Assembly (NCBI GenBank): GCA_021292165.1 | Contig: CM037878.1 | Location: 237,799,546 to 237,863,545, forward strand | DNA: 64,000 nucleotides | Direction: 5' to 3' | From: Shinisaurus crocodilurus | Taxonomy: Eukaryota; Chordata; Lepidosauria; Squamata; Shinisauridae | The notes under the pieces: generated by a model | Told to the model about the DNA's origin: nothing | The model's input: the letters and a program-made list of their open reading frames with translations, nothing else | The model's database searches: none | Position numbers and translations under genes: made by a program | Shown: piece by piece, positions 33,701 through 48,700 of the stretch | Layout: every line of letters begins with the position of its first letter | Position numbering within the stretch: the first letter of the stretch is position 1

Positions 33701-36700
33701 GAAGCCTTCTCTGCTGTCCAACCACCATTGTAATGTTACTTTGTTTTCAATGTATTGTTTTTGTTTCTTTTATCTGTTTTTATCTTTTTATTGTTCACTG
33801 TTCCAGAATCTACTTAGAAATGGAGTGGTATACAAATGACGATGATGATGATGATTTCATGGTAGGAGATCCACTGCATTCTAAGCCTTGCCGGCTTGCT
33901 GCAGTAAGGGTGGGAGGTGGTGGTGGGCAGTTTTCTGCAGGTTATGTACCTGATAGTTCCTTTTATTTTTTTAGTATTTCACCTCCCATTGAAACCAGTG
34001 GGAGGAAATCTGACTATACCAGCTTCAGGCAAGCATAGTTAAGGGGCCCAATACAAGGGCATGTTGGGAGTAAGGTGATTTTGGATCCAAGGCCACCCCC
34101 GGAACACTCCATTTTGGCCTGTACTGCTAGCAGTAGCCCTGTACCCCATCCTAATCTCCCCAGTTAGTCTTTGCTGCAGGCTAGGATTGCTCTGGTAGTT
34201 TGGAAACTTTGAAGCCAGCATGCTGGTTTGTACATCATTCATTTGTTCGTTCATTCATTCGGTAAATTGATTTTCTGCTGTTTTGGGAGTACTGCTTAGC
34301 ACACCTTGGAAGGCATTGCTTTTGAAAGATTACCATGCCATAGAAAATGAGGTGGCAGGGTGGGTATACATTCACAAAACTATCATTCAATTATCTGAAG
34401 GAATAGTAGTCTGGTAATGATGTTTTCGACATCAAACTTTGTCATATGTCTGCAATTTTAACATATTAGGACTTCTAATTTAAAACTCTTGAGATAGGAA
34501 ATTCTCCCCACAATCCCAGCATTATTCATTTTCGCTCATTACTGGTCCCGATCCAAATCAAGCCTGAAGGATTTTGCTAATCACTACGTAAGTGTGTCTA
34601 TGCTAGGGGTGTAACCACGAATATTCACGGGTCTTGGCGGGCTGAAGTGAGGCTGAAATCGGCCCCGCTCGACACCCCCCCCGAGACTCGCGCACCTTGC
34701 CTTCCTGCTGCTCGTCCCTCCACACCGCACCAGCAGTGCAGGGTCCCGTCACGTAATTTCCTGCTGCCAGGAAGTGATGCGAGGGGACCCTGCACTGCAT
34801 TTTTGGCGTAAAAACCAGGGCAACATAGCTTGAAATGGCCACAGTTTGCTATTCGCAGCAGTTTCAAGCCATGTTGCCCTGGTTTTTACGCCAAAAACGC
34901 GACGCAGGGTACTGTCGCGTCACTTCCGGGAAGCCGAAAATGACGAGACAGGACCTGCGCTGCTGGCGCGGCAGCTCGAGTGGCGGTGAGATTCGGGCCT
35001 TCGGGGGGGCTGCTCGCCGAGAAAAGGCGAGGTGAGCACCTCCCCAAGGTAGGAGGTACACCCCTAGTCTATGCTGGTTACAGTAGATTGCAAATTATAC
35101 TGTAATTCGTCTGAGAATACTGTTTTGACTGTGAATGTTGCACTACTGTGATTATTGCATGAAGACATTTGGGCAATCTTTTGATTTCCCTCCAAGGCAA
35201 TTACCTCATTGCCTGTAACACATCCATCAGAGGGATTGTGTATGTGTTTGTGTGAGAGAACAAGAGCAGTATACATGCCTCTTAACATGCATTAAAACAT
35301 TTCCTATCAGCACCTCTTATTGCTGAAATAATTTAATTCTGGTATGAGTTGGAACTGTGGCGAGAAAAGAGTCTTTTAAGAAGGATTAATGTAAGCTTTA
35401 AAAATAAATCTATGGTTGTAGTTCATGCCTTATTCATTCTTGACAGTCTAGATTGCAGGAAGCTGCAGCACCCTATCTTTATTGTTAGTTGATTTCTTTA
35501 GATTGTGAAACCAAGATGGAAACTTATTTTTTGGCAGTGTTTCATTTTCAAAAGAAATGGGATTTTTAATAGAATAAGACTGGTCTTCTCTATATAAATT
35601 GGAAAAAAAAATGTATGTTTTCTGAACAACTCCAAATAAATTATTTTGGCTTTATTGTGTGCTACTTTGAAACTGCTTCAGGCATAAAAAAAAATTCCAC
35701 AAACTGTACTTACTCTTTTTTTTTTAATGAAGAAATAGATAAATGTAATCTTTGACTGGCAGTCCTATAATTTAAAAAGCTGTATTCCATCTAGAAGCCA
35801 TAGTTCTATCTCTAGTTGACAGGAATGTCACTTGCTTTTCTTTGAGTAGGAGAGGATAACTGCTGCTGCCAGTCTGCAAAGTGTGATATCTTTGTTGTGT
35901 GAAAGGAGTTTTAAAAGTAATTGCAAGTATTCTTACCTGATAAGACACAACTGCTCAGTTTATAAAATGACAATTCGAACTCTGTTTGCCAATAGCATAT
36001 CTAAACAAACATATTCACATATAAAATAAGCCACGGGCAGCACAATCCTATAGGCCACTAGACACAGTCTAGATGGCCATAGGATTTTTCTGAGTCCCAG
36101 CTCCAACCTCCGAAACTTGCTCCGAGGTTGGAGCTGGGCACCCTCCCCCCGCCTTCGCAGATGATGCAGAAGCTGTGCCAGCTGCGGCTCCGAGATCACA
36201 AGAACAACCTCGGAGATGGGCTTTTGGGGGAGGGGAGGAGACAGGCTACACCAGCATATAAAGTATCCTGGTGGCGTCTCACACACCTTCACTCCCGCTC
36301 CAATGCCAAACACTTAGACAGCTGAATTGGCCATCGACCTTTGCCTCTGTATTCCTCCTGCAACGCATAGGATGCCCGCAATCTTCCCAGTTTAGAGGGT
36401 TACAGGATTGCACCCTGAAAGCTTCAATTTTATATATGCACTAGGTCCATATTTATGCACTCTTTCTTTGTGGAAGAAAGCAACCTAACCTAAACTATCT
36501 GTGAAGTGTGTGTCTGTTAAGAGAAATGAAGCCAGCTTTGTAAATAAGCCCACAGAAGTTATTAGGTTGCAAAAACCTTTACTAGCCTTCTAATAACCTG
36601 CATTTCCATTCTGGTCTCAGAGTAGGGGAAGCCCCTCCTCTGGGGCCAGCACGAAAATGCAGGTTACTATCCTCTTACCAGGCTAGTTTTTGTTTTGTTT

Positions 36701-39700
36701 TTAAAGCCTAAAGCCTTCTACCCAACAGGCTGGTGGGGGAGGGATTGAGAGATCCATCCCTCTCTGCCAGCCTGCTCACACACCTATATGGAATTCCTTG
36801 TCTCCTATGGCTACCAGGTAAGTTTTTAAAAACAAGGCAGAATGAAGTGTTAAGGGCCTGAAAACCATTGTGCTAGTGGGAGAGTATTTTGTTCATGCCT
36901 TGTTGAAATTTCTTCGGCAAGGCATCAAGATGGGGAATAATTACTACAGTAATACCTTGGATTGCAAGTAACTTGGTTTGAGAGCGTTTTGCAAGACAAG
37001 CAAATTTTTAAATATTTATTTTTAAAAAGTTGACTTGATATACAAGCGACGTCTTGCACAATTTTTTTGGGGGGGGGATTTCGTTTTGATATAAGAGTGT
37101 TTTGGATTACAAGCACGTTTCCGGAACGAATTATGCTCTCAATCCAAGGCATGACTGTACTTTAAAAGCCAACCTTTCCCCAAAAGGTTTGTGATGGAGA
37201 GTGCCCTTTCTACAAAATGACAAAAAAATCAGAACAATTGAAAGTGCTGGTATTCAGGCATAGAAGGTCATAGTTAAGATGGGTCATCTCTACTTTGCTC
37301 TACCATTTAACTTGGTTGTAGTTGTCCAAGTCACTTGTTTGTTTAAAAATGTATCTGGTTATGATACTGAAAATTCTGATGATTAACTTATGAAGAGAGT
37401 ATAATTCTGAGGATAGCCAAGATGGTAATGGAAGTAAATCCATACTGAGGAAGGATATTATTTATTGTATTTGTACAGTATGATGGAAAAAGTTATGCTG
37501 AAGCAATAACGAGAGAGTAAAAATAAATAGTAACATAGGTTGGATCCAAAGGTTTATTTCTGATGCACATGTAATTCAAGTAAAATTAGACATACTGGGT
37601 TGGATCCAAGTTCTATCTCTATTTTTATGCTGAATCGTTTTATCCTGCTGTTGATTTGATTGTATGAAATTGACTTTAGTAACAGTTTCATTGTGTGTGT
37701 GAACTTTAATTTTACACAGACAGGGTCTGTGCAGACCTTCAAATTAATACACATAGCTTGGGGTTGGGGCAGCACGCATGCACTGAAAATTGAAGGTGTG
37801 GATAGGACTGTAATATTTCTAGCTTTGGAGCTTGAAAACTTTTATTCTCCAGTAGAAGCTCTTAAAAGGTTAATAAAAGATACTATTGCTCACATGAGAA
37901 TGGATGCATGAATTGAAACTATCAGAATAACATCTGAAGGGAGTTAACAGAATGCGTACAATCAGTGGCTGCTGCTGTCACTGCTTAGTGCAGAACACCC
38001 TTTTTAAAGGGACAAATCTATAGCACATACTATAGTATGTATAGCGCATACTCCATTCAGGATAACTGAACTTGTGACCAGGAGTAATATCTAGATGTGT
38101 GGTAAATCAAACTTGGTTGTAAATGAGGCTGTATGTTTTAGTCCTAATTTACTCATTATAATGGGAGAGGAATCTATATAGACATCATAGTAACACAGGA
38201 AGCTGGCTTATACCACATCAGACCATTGGTCCATCTAGTTCAGTATTGTCTACACTGACTGGCAGTGGTTCTCCTGGATTTCAGATGGGATCTTTTCCAA
38301 CTGTTCCCAGAGATGTCAGGGATTTAGCTTGGAATGTTCTATTCCAGTGTGGCGTAGTGGTTAGAGTCCATTTATTATATGAGTGTTGGACTGGGGCTCG
38401 GGAGATCCGGGTTCTAGTCCCTGCTCGGCCAAGAAAATCACTGGGTGACTTTGGGCCAGTCACTGACTCTCAGCCTAACCTACCTCACAGGGTTGTTGTG
38501 AGGATAAAATGGAGGGGAGGATTATGTAAGCCGCCTTGGGCTCCTTGCAGGAAAAAAGGCGGGGTATAAATATAATAAATAAATAAATAAATTCTATGTG
38601 CAAAGCATTGGTTGGAGCCAACTGTGTTTGTCTACTAAATGAATTGATTTTCCCTCTGTGAAGGATTGAGGCCTACACAGGCTTGAGTTTGCTGAAGCCT
38701 GAAGGCCCAAACACTTCCCTAGATTAGTTGAAGCCTGAAGGCCCAAACACTTCAGGATGGGAGGGGGAGTTTGAGAGTTTTAGTTCACCCAATAGAAGTT
38801 AAGAATTATATCTCCTGTTCAAAGTCACATGATTATAACCTTCCAACCCTGGGAAGGCTATATATGTGTGGGGTGTGGTCAGCTAGCAGCAGAGAGAGCC
38901 TGGAGAGAGAGACTGACTGCAGAGAGAGAGCTAAGAGAGAACCTTGTATTATTTGTTTGTTTGATTTTATCATACTTGCTTTTGAATTATAACCACTCTA
39001 TTAAGTAAATACCCTAATATAATAAGTAAAGTGTTGTTGTGTACCCTGGTTTGTTGGAGTGACTTATTCACCACGTCTAAAGCCTTTCCCATGCTACTGG
39101 AAACAGGCAAAGGATTTGATCTCCTGGAACGGGAGGAGCTTTGAGAAGAGGCAGAGATCTTCCAAAGGCAGGTCGAGGGGTCCCTGCAGTAGCGGAACCT
39201 TGACACCCTCTCCCTGTAGTCCCCTGCATGCCTCCCCTCCCCTCCAAATCTGCTTCAAAGGATCGGGGACCCTCACTTTACATAATCAAATTCTTCTTAT
39301 AATTGCCAATCTGGGCCTTGAGATTGAGTCTGAACTTTTAAAAAATGCATAGAAAGGAAAATGCTACTAGGTGTAGCTTCTTCTGTCATATAGTATTATG
39401 AAGTGGGAAGCTGTACATGACAGAATTTCCCTTCTTATTTTGGTATTTATGTATGTAAGAGTTATGTTCATTAAACCTTTTTTCATAAGTATAATCCATG
39501 GGTGACTGGGGAAAGCTGAGAGTTGTAGAACGTTTTTCTGTCTAAACATGCATAGGATTGCACCCTTAGTAGCAAAAAAACCCCAACGTGCTTTTTTTTA
39601 AAATTGCATTGTAAACTTGTTTAATACACTGGAATTTTATAGACAGCATAGTGAATTTGGGGTTGTAATGTTTTAATTCAAGATACTAGTAATGCTTTGA

Positions 39701-42700
39701 TTCAAGATACTAGTACAAATTCTGTAATAAAATGTATGCTCTAATAGAGTGCCAAGTCTTGTTCATTATCCCAGAAGTAGTTGAAAACATTCCTGTTTTT
39801 GAGATGTCAGTAATATTGTTGTAGGAAGGGAAATGTACTTTCATCTAATAAACTGCATATCTTTTCCACACTTTACTTATCTATGGTATTAACTTTAAAT
39901 ATTTTGTGTCTCAGATATAATTAAAGAACAAAATAAAGAGCTAAGAGGTACACAGAGAGCTATAGTAAGAGATCGAGCAGCTTTGGAGAAACAGGAAAAA
40001 CAGCTGGTAAGTATTTCATTAGAGGTAACTTTAGTTCTTAGAGGTGTGCACTGACTACAAGATTAGACTTGGAACTGAATTTAGTGCTTCGGAGAACAGC
40101 CCAGTTCTGCTCGGACCAGTCTGGAAGCCATCTACTTCAACTTGGGTACTGAACCTGAGTTGAGATTTGGAAATCTGAAGCTTTGTGCCTCCCATTGACT
40201 ATCATGGGAAATAGAAAACAGCCATAACTTTTTGTCTGTTTGACAGAAGTTGATAATATTTGCAGGCATGGCAGCCCATTAGGTAGCTTACACCAGCCTA
40301 ATGTCAGAATAATAGGTGCAGTGTGTTTTGTGCTATGCATAGTTATAGTTTCTTTTCTTTTTTTTAAGGGAACTGCCGATACCTTTTTAAATTTCTTGGT
40401 AGAATTGGATAACATTTGTAGGGATAGTTGCCCCATCTGAGGGGATCGAGCCTGCCAAGTTTCATATGAATAGTTACAGGGGTCTTTGTGAAAGAGCAGC
40501 CTTTACATTTTGAGGGCATCCAAAAAAGGATGCATTTATCCCCCTAAGTTCCATGTGAACTTTTCCTCTGAAAATGAGAGATAGCATAGAGGTGGCCCCA
40601 CGGAAGAAACCTGCAAAGTTACAGAAGGATAGGTGCAGTGGTTTATGTGGGAAGGGAGTCCTCAAATTTGGAGGGGGGAGATTATTCATTTTACTTCCAT
40701 CCCTATCCCACCCCATGGTTTTTTGGGCAATTTGTATGAAAACACCACCCATCATAGAAGTCTCTGCAGGCAAGAAACTTGCAGTTTCAGAAGGATAGGT
40801 GCAGGGGCTAGGAAGTAGTGATTTTCATAATAAAGCCTGGTGGTGTTGGAAGAATGGCCATCTCACAATCCTATCCCCAAAGCATAGTGATTTGAGAGCC
40901 TCTTGTAAAATGTGCCTTGTGATTAGAAGATGAACCTGTCAGTCACTCCACCCCACTCCCAGGCCCCTCTACCTGCTCTGGTTTTCGACAAAAGAAATCA
41001 AAGACAAATTGTCTGCCTTTCCAAAGCCAAATCATAAATGAAGCCTCATGTAGGGTCTCGCTTTGGTTCTGGTCACTTTAGAGGGAAGCCCACTTTGCTT
41101 CAGGAAGCACCAGTGGTCCAAAAGGGCCCAATTAGGCTTGAGTTTCAGCCAAAGCCAGTGCACATCCGTATAATCTTTAATTTTAATGTGCCCAAGGTGC
41201 TTATGGTTCATCAATCCTCAAAGCACCATTTATTGTCTGTACTCTGTAGTTTTTCATTTTGAAAGCAGTTGTTTTTCTCATTTCCCTCTAGGTGGGTTTC
41301 TTGCTTGTCTTAAATGAATTTATTTGGGAAAGATTGATCATATTGGAGGTGCTTCTGTGACTGTTTTCTGAATATTATTGCTAAAAGATAAAAAAAAGCA
41401 CATGCAAACGAAAGGGTGCTTTCTTTTAATAAATAGGAATTGGAAATAAAGAAGATGGCTAAGACAGGAAACAAAGAAGCTTGCAAGGTTCTAGCAAAAC
41501 AGCTTGTGCAGTTGAGAAAACAGAAAACACGAACTTATGCTGTTAGTTCAAAAGTTACATCCATGTCTGCTCAGACAAAACTGATGAACTCCCAGATGAA
41601 GATGGCAGGAGCAATGTCAACAACAGCAAAGGTAAGCGGTTAGGCCTAAATATCTCAAATGCTGCTTATGGAGAACTGTTTTTAATTGACCTAAAAAGTG
41701 CTCTGCAAACATCTAACAATAATGTAGTATTTTGCTATATGAAATATAAATTGTACCATGTCTGCGATTTACAGTGGGAATTGTAACTTTTATAGAGTAT
41801 GCTTGCCTAAAGTAGCTAAACTGATCTTATTTAACTGGCCACTGCATTCTCACAAAGAAATGGCAATACGTACGGTATGTTAGCCACTAAAAGGCATGTG
41901 TACAACCTTGCAATTAAGTCTCTAAGGAGTGTTTTTCTGCTGCTCCCCACCCTAACCCAATCTCTCACTGTCACTTGGTTTTACAGCTGGGTAAGCACAG
42001 TATAGTGCTACATTGGGCTGTATGTGCATGGGAACAACTGCATTCTCTACTGTCCTTGAAAGGGGTGCAGAATTGTGGAAGGTAGTGTATGGTGGCAATT
42101 ATCATTGTACTTGAGCTGCTTTTTTGTTTGTGGGTGGGGTGGGGGCATTGAAACAGCAGTGTAGGTCTATACAGATGCTATTTCTAGTTTTAGAAAATCA
42201 GGAAAGACACTTGGGATAGTGTTTTCCTTGCAGCAGTATTAGGCTTAAGTGGTATGAGCCTGGAGAATGTTGTGTTTTGACACTTACTGATCCAGGATCT
42301 ATCGCTATTCTTACTTCCTTAGCTGAGTTGGCAGTTTTATAAATTGCATGTTTGTTATATGTGGCTCATAGACTTGTGCAGCATGTTGTCATATTTATAT
42401 CCCATGGCTCCTATGATGAATTTAGGGCAGAGTATTTAGCCTTACAGTAACCCTAACCCTATGATGAGAGGGTGGGTGAGAGAGAGAGAGAGAGAGAGGT
42501 GGGTGAGATACCACTGAGGATTCATGGCTAAGCAAGGAACTGAACTAAAGTAAATGGGCTAGTGGGACTTCAGCCATTATATCTGAGTCAGGATGTGCAT
42601 GTTTCCACTGTGATACAGAGAGCATCTTTCAACATATGCAAGGGCTTCCATTGAGACAGCTTATCTTAAAAATCAGCAACATAGTAGCTCCTTACTCTGC

Positions 42701-45700
42701 ATCAGAAACAGCTTTTAATGGGTTGCTATCAGATTCTAAAGTCCTGTGAAGCTTGGACCGCAGGCTTGCTTTCTAAAATGTGGAATTTTTATTTCTTATT
42801 TTCAAATCTAAAGTATGGAAAGTATGCTCAAAGTACTTTTCATATGACAAAGTGGGCTTTGGCCCACAGCAATATATTTATTAATAAATTAACACCATAA
42901 TAGTATATATCTCTACTCAAAAGTAAGTCTCAGTGGGGCTTACTCATAGGATTGTGGTCTACGATGCCACAAAACTTTGGTAGCCTAAAAATTGGTGTGC
43001 TGCACACTTTTTTACTCTGCTCGGGACCTAGCTGCTCCTACAACTGTTCCTACGAACTAAAAGTATCTTAAAAGTGTATACAATTACATTAAAAGCTTGG
43101 GAAAATAGAAGTTTGCCTGACACCTAAAAGACTAGGCTTCTGTTGTACTACTTTGTTCCATAACCAGGTCTCCTTATCTCAGAGAAGGACCTCACTAGAA
43201 GGTAATAACATCTGAGTAGTGTGATGTGGAAGTAAGCATCCCCAAAGGTACCTTAGTACCAAGCCTCATAAGGCTTCAAAGTCCGAAACCAGCACATTGA
43301 ATTAGGCTTGGAAACATGCTGGTGGCCAATGAAGCTCTTCTAGAATTGGCGAAATCTGTTCCAGCAGGATGTTCCAGTTAGAATCTTAGCATATTGAGCC
43401 AGCTGCATTTTCCAAACCATCTGCAGGGGCAGCCCCACATACAACACATTACAGCAGTCTAAACAGGAGGTTACCAGAGCATGGATCACTGTAGCCAGAT
43501 TATCCCTGTCAAGGAAAGGTTGCCTCTGGTGTATAAGCCTAAGATGATTTAAAAAAAACAAAAAACTCCATGCCACTGAGTACACCTAAGCCATGAGTGA
43601 CAGAGCTCTGGGTGACTTTTTGAATGCTCCCCTGCATAAAAAGCACTGCAATTAAAAAATGAGCACAGTAGGAAATTGGCTGGAATAGAAGTTTTCTACG
43701 TGATGTGCTAGGTTTATTTTTTATTTGAAGGAAGCTTGGTACATAGGAAAGCAATAAAAAAGGTATCTCTCATGTGCAGTCTGAAATTGTACATTCCATT
43801 CTACAGCCTTGGAGGTCTACCGCCTCATTCTGCTGCATGTGTAGCAGTCTGAAAGTGGAAAAAGAACCATTTCCTAATTTGCAAAAGCATCCCAGCCAGT
43901 TCACATGGAGGCAGTTCTTACTTGTCATAGGGGAGAGGTGTCATAGCTTACTGGTAGAACACATGCCTTGCATGCAGAAGGTTACAGGTTCAATCCCCAA
44001 CATCTCCAGTTAAGAGATTTCAGGTAGCAGGGCTAGGAAAACATCTGTGTGAGACTCTAGAAAGCCAGTGCCAGTGGTCTAGCCCAGTAATAGGCATTAC
44101 TGGGCTAGACGAGCTAATGATCTGACTTGATATACGGCAGCTTCATAGTAGGCAAGTGTCTACAAGCCTGATGTAGTTAAAGTTTTATACGGGCAGGAAG
44201 AGTTTTTCTCAGTTGTTGTTTTTCCACTAACGGGTGGTGCTAGGTATTTTATTTGTTTATTTATTATATTTATACCCCGCCTGCAAGGAACCCAAGGCGG
44301 CTTACATAATCCTCCTCCTCTCCATTTTATCCTCACAACAACCCTGTGAGGTACCGTAGGTTAGGCTGAGAGTCAGTGACTGGCCCAAAGTTACCCAGTG
44401 AGTTTCATGGCTGAGCGGGGACTAGAACCCGGATCTCCCCGAGTCCCAGTCCAACACTCTCACCACCACACCACACTGGCCCTCTGGTACTGAAAAGATC
44501 CAGGGTTCAGGCCACAGGGGGAAAAATACACAAATTTGCATATGCTAATTTATATGTGCTGTAAAGTCTGTGTGTATGTATGTGTCTTTAAAAGACCCTG
44601 TCTCCTAAGGACACCCCTATTTGTAAAAAAAGGGATGTATGGGCAGGGGAGAGGAGGGCATTTGATTTCAGAAAAAAACCTCAGGCAGAAAGATTCAAGG
44701 GGCAGGCAGCAGGAGGTGAAGCACATGTAGGAAAAAAGCCAGCTAATCCAGGAGGATCAGATGCAACAGAGATCATTAGGGCTCCTATACCTTTATTTCA
44801 GCAAGTGCGCATTGACAGCAGGGTGTTGGAGCAGATAGCCTTCCAGAGATTTGGGTTCCAAATGAAAGATTCAGGGCTCCAGCCCTAGTGGGCCACCCCC
44901 TAACATCACCCCTGCCCACCAAATTGTGGGGAAAGAGGGGTATTCTGTTAATGTGTAGGTATAAGATTAGAGGTTTCACTACAGTTCTACACATTTCACT
45001 CCTCCAGCAATGGCTGTGTTCAATGTTTGCATGTTTTAACTATTTGAAAAGCTTTTTTTTTTTTTTAATGACCTATATGATCCATAGAAGTAGAGAGATT
45101 ATAATGTCATGGGACTGTTACTTTTCAGCCATTTCCTACAACAGTTGAAAAATCTGAAAAAACAGTAATGAAAAATCCCATTTTACTTTGAACTGAATGT
45201 TGCAACTTTGGCTGTCTTGTTTCTTATCTTGGTCTAATTGTTCTCTAAAAAATATTTCTTTTGCAATTATTTTAAAGTTCAGCCTTATTTTTACTGGACT
45301 ACATATTTAAAGAACATATTCAACATACCTCTGAGGATGTTCAAAACATCTTTTCAGTCTGACAGGAAAAAGCTTTGTAAATATATATGAAAGGACCCTG
45401 TACTCTTCAGCATGTGTAAAAGTCTGTACCCCAATTCCTACTACCCCAACCTACCTGGGAAGAAAAAAACCACCCAGAGAGCTTCGGCTATTGGGCACTA
45501 TAGAAATGAAAATCTGCTATATAAATGTGAAAGTTTGTCCGTACGTACGTATGTCCGCATGGGGGTTTGCGTGCATCACATAGGCTCCTACACGGTTGGA
45601 CGGATCTGCCCCAAACTTGGCACACATACTCTTCATCACCCAAGGACAAAAACTGGTAGGTTCAAATCTCCGAAAAACCCTCGCCACGCCTGTATGGCCC

Positions 45701-48700
45701 AAAATATATGAGAGCCAATGGCGTCACTTGGAATGCTCACAGGGGCCATTCAGGAGCGGTTATGCAAATCGCTCCAACGGCATTTAGAATGTTGATATGC
45801 ACTGCCACAGGGGCCCAATCAAGAGCGAATATGCAAATCTCTCCTACGTCCAAACAGAATGTTCATATGAACTGCAGCTGGGGCCTACCCGGGTGGGGGG
45901 ATTTTGAACAAACAGTGCCTATAGGAAAATGACAACCCATGCAACGCCATTGTGTAGTCCCCGGGGGGGGGGGAGCAGGGATTTCATTGAGTAGTACCGG
46001 GGGGACGGACGGACAGGGATTTCATTGTGTGGACCCGGCGGGGGGGGGGGGGAGCAGGGATTTCATTGTTGTGTGGTCTCAGGGGGGAGCAGGGATTTCA
46101 TTGTGTGGTCCTGGGGGGGCAGCAGGGAATTTGTTGTTGTGTAGTCCTGGGGAGGGAAACTGGGATTTCATTGTGTAGTCCCAGGGTGGAACAGGGATTT
46201 CATTGTGTAGTACCGGGGTGGGGGGAAGAAGGGATTTCATTGTGAAGTCCTGGGGGGGGGGGGAGCAGAGATTTCATTGTGTAGTTCCGGGGGTAGCAGG
46301 TAGTCCCAGGGGAGTTGGGATTTCATTGTACAGTCCCGGGGGAGCTGGGATTCCATCATGTAGTCCCGGGGGACCTTTCCTATGGAGGGATTCAAAACAG
46401 CGGACAGCTACCTTAAGGAATTTCAAACAAATAGTGCCTATAGGAAAATGACAACCTATGCAACGCAGGGTAAAAAAAACTAGTAGATAAATAAAAATAA
46501 TACTAAAAAATGGTTTAGCATTACACAAAGAAGCCTTGGGTTTGTCAGCTCCCCACCCCCTTTCCCTCTGGTGCAGCTGCAAGGAGGAGACAGTTCTGTC
46601 TTAACTACATTTTACTGAAACAAGGCAACTTCAAACTGTGGTTTATGAGGTTGGCTTGTTTCAATAAACCATAATTCAGATTAACTACAGTTTAGAGTTT
46701 GGACATCACACTAAACTACAGTTAATTGAAAATCAAAGGAAAAGCTTCTGATCCTGTACCAGCACTCAAGGAGGAGAGGGGATGGGGCAGTGCATGAGTC
46801 CAAGGCTGTTTTATGTAATGCTAAACTGTGTTATTAGTGTTGTGTCCGAACCAGGCCAATATCAGAAATAGCTATTAGTAAATGAGGCGTTAAGAAAATA
46901 TGTGAATTGACTAGACCAGCCTTCCTCAACCTGGCACCCTCCAGATGTGTTGGACTACAGCCTCCATCAGGCCCAACCAGCATGGCAAGTGGTCAGGCAT
47001 GATGGAAGTTATATTCCAAAACAACTGGGGGGTACCAGGTTTGGGAAGGCTGGGTTGGGCTAGACTGACTGCAAAAGGATTGATTGCTACACATTGGTGC
47101 ATTCCGGTGTGCTATCTAGTTCTAGATGTACAAGGGCTTTGAGATTGTGAATCCCATCTGACATAAGGAAATTGTATCCTTACAAGTTACAATTTTTTTT
47201 CTCTTGAACACCTTAAAAATCTGTAAATGGTGTTGTGCTGTTTCCATACTTGGTCACACTTCCATATTCACAAGACTTATCTTATATATTGCCAGACAAT
47301 GCAAGCTGTTAATAAAAAGATGGATCCACAGAAGACGTTGCAAACTATGCAAAACTTCCAGAAAGAAAACATGAAAATGGAAATGACTGAAGAAATGAGT
47401 AAGTTATGTTTTTTCCAATATGTTTATTGGGTTGCCAAGACTACCATGTCAAGTCACTAATACAGTGTATGGGTTTGTGTTTAAACTATTTTTGTGGAAA
47501 TTATTAATTTCAGGAACATACATTTTTAGCTTAGTCTTCCTTATTTATTCTGCTTCTAATTTTCAGGCTTCACAAAAACAAAAATATTATTTTAGCATGC
47601 GCTACGGTGTCATAGGCCAGGGGTAGAGAACCTTTTCTGGCCAGGTTGCCAAATTCCAATTTGGGAAGGGTCTCAGGCCAAATTCCAACAATGGGTGGGG
47701 CTATGGGAGCACAGGGCCAAGGACAGTGGGTGGGCCACATATAATGCATACCAATTTGGACATTTTCCCACGAAGCATACACGCCACAGCTCAATTCTTT
47801 CCATGTCTGCTCTGGAGTAAGCCCCAGTGCAAGAGCTTTCAGGCCTGCAAACCACAGCTCAGCTCTCTGCATATCTACTCAGGAGTAAAACCCCGTGCTG
47901 CAACAGTCCTATACACAGTATTTAAAACAGGGTATTTAAGATAGGATATTTAAGGTTTAAATGCCTTTAAATACCTTCTTATCTCTGATAAATGATGGAA
48001 ATAACAGCAGAAGAAACTTGTGGGCCAGATGGGGAACCCCGGCTAGGGATGTGCATACAAGCAAATCTTGAGCTCATTGAAGTTCTCCAAATTCCATCTC
48101 GAAGCTCGTTCCCTCTTCTGTCCAATCTTTTTTTTTTCTTTTTTGCTTATTGCATGAAAATGTATGCGTATTTTTCCAAAATGTACACATCATTGTGTGC
48201 ATCTTTGAAATGTATGCATGTTCTCCCATTGATTAAAACGGGTTTGTGTGCATTTTTCAAAAGTGAGCATTTTTCAAATGCTGTTGAACATGTTTCTTCG
48301 GTCTGCAAATCGCATTGCAAGTCTGTAAATATATGGACTTTCACCGCAGATCTCATTCGAGTCCATGTTCAGTTCTGGAGGACCTAACTGGGTAAATCCT
48401 GATCAAAAACATACTGAAAAAAATTTCTCATACAATTCCATTCAAGGGTTCATGATTGCATGGACAAAGCCTATGTGCACACCATTTGTATACATCCCTG
48501 GCATAGTGAATAGAGAGGAGAGAAAATATGAAAGAGGTAAAGAGGGGCAATGTAATAGGTATGGGAAAGAGCTGTGCAGAACATTGAAGCCCACCCATTC
48601 AGGGTTCAGAAAATGTATGAGACATTGCTCCATCATTAACTAGCCTTTCTGTAACATTGGTACTATCTTTTCAAATGAGATCCCAACTTTTTTTTTTTAA

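Noticed and set aside
42448..42460. Interstitial telomeric repeat (TAACCCTAACCCT)
   Set aside because: Only two units; expected by chance at this scale.
43940..44010. Functional tRNA gene
   Set aside because: A and B boxes are present but the acceptor stem is not formed, and the sequence continues into a SINE body.
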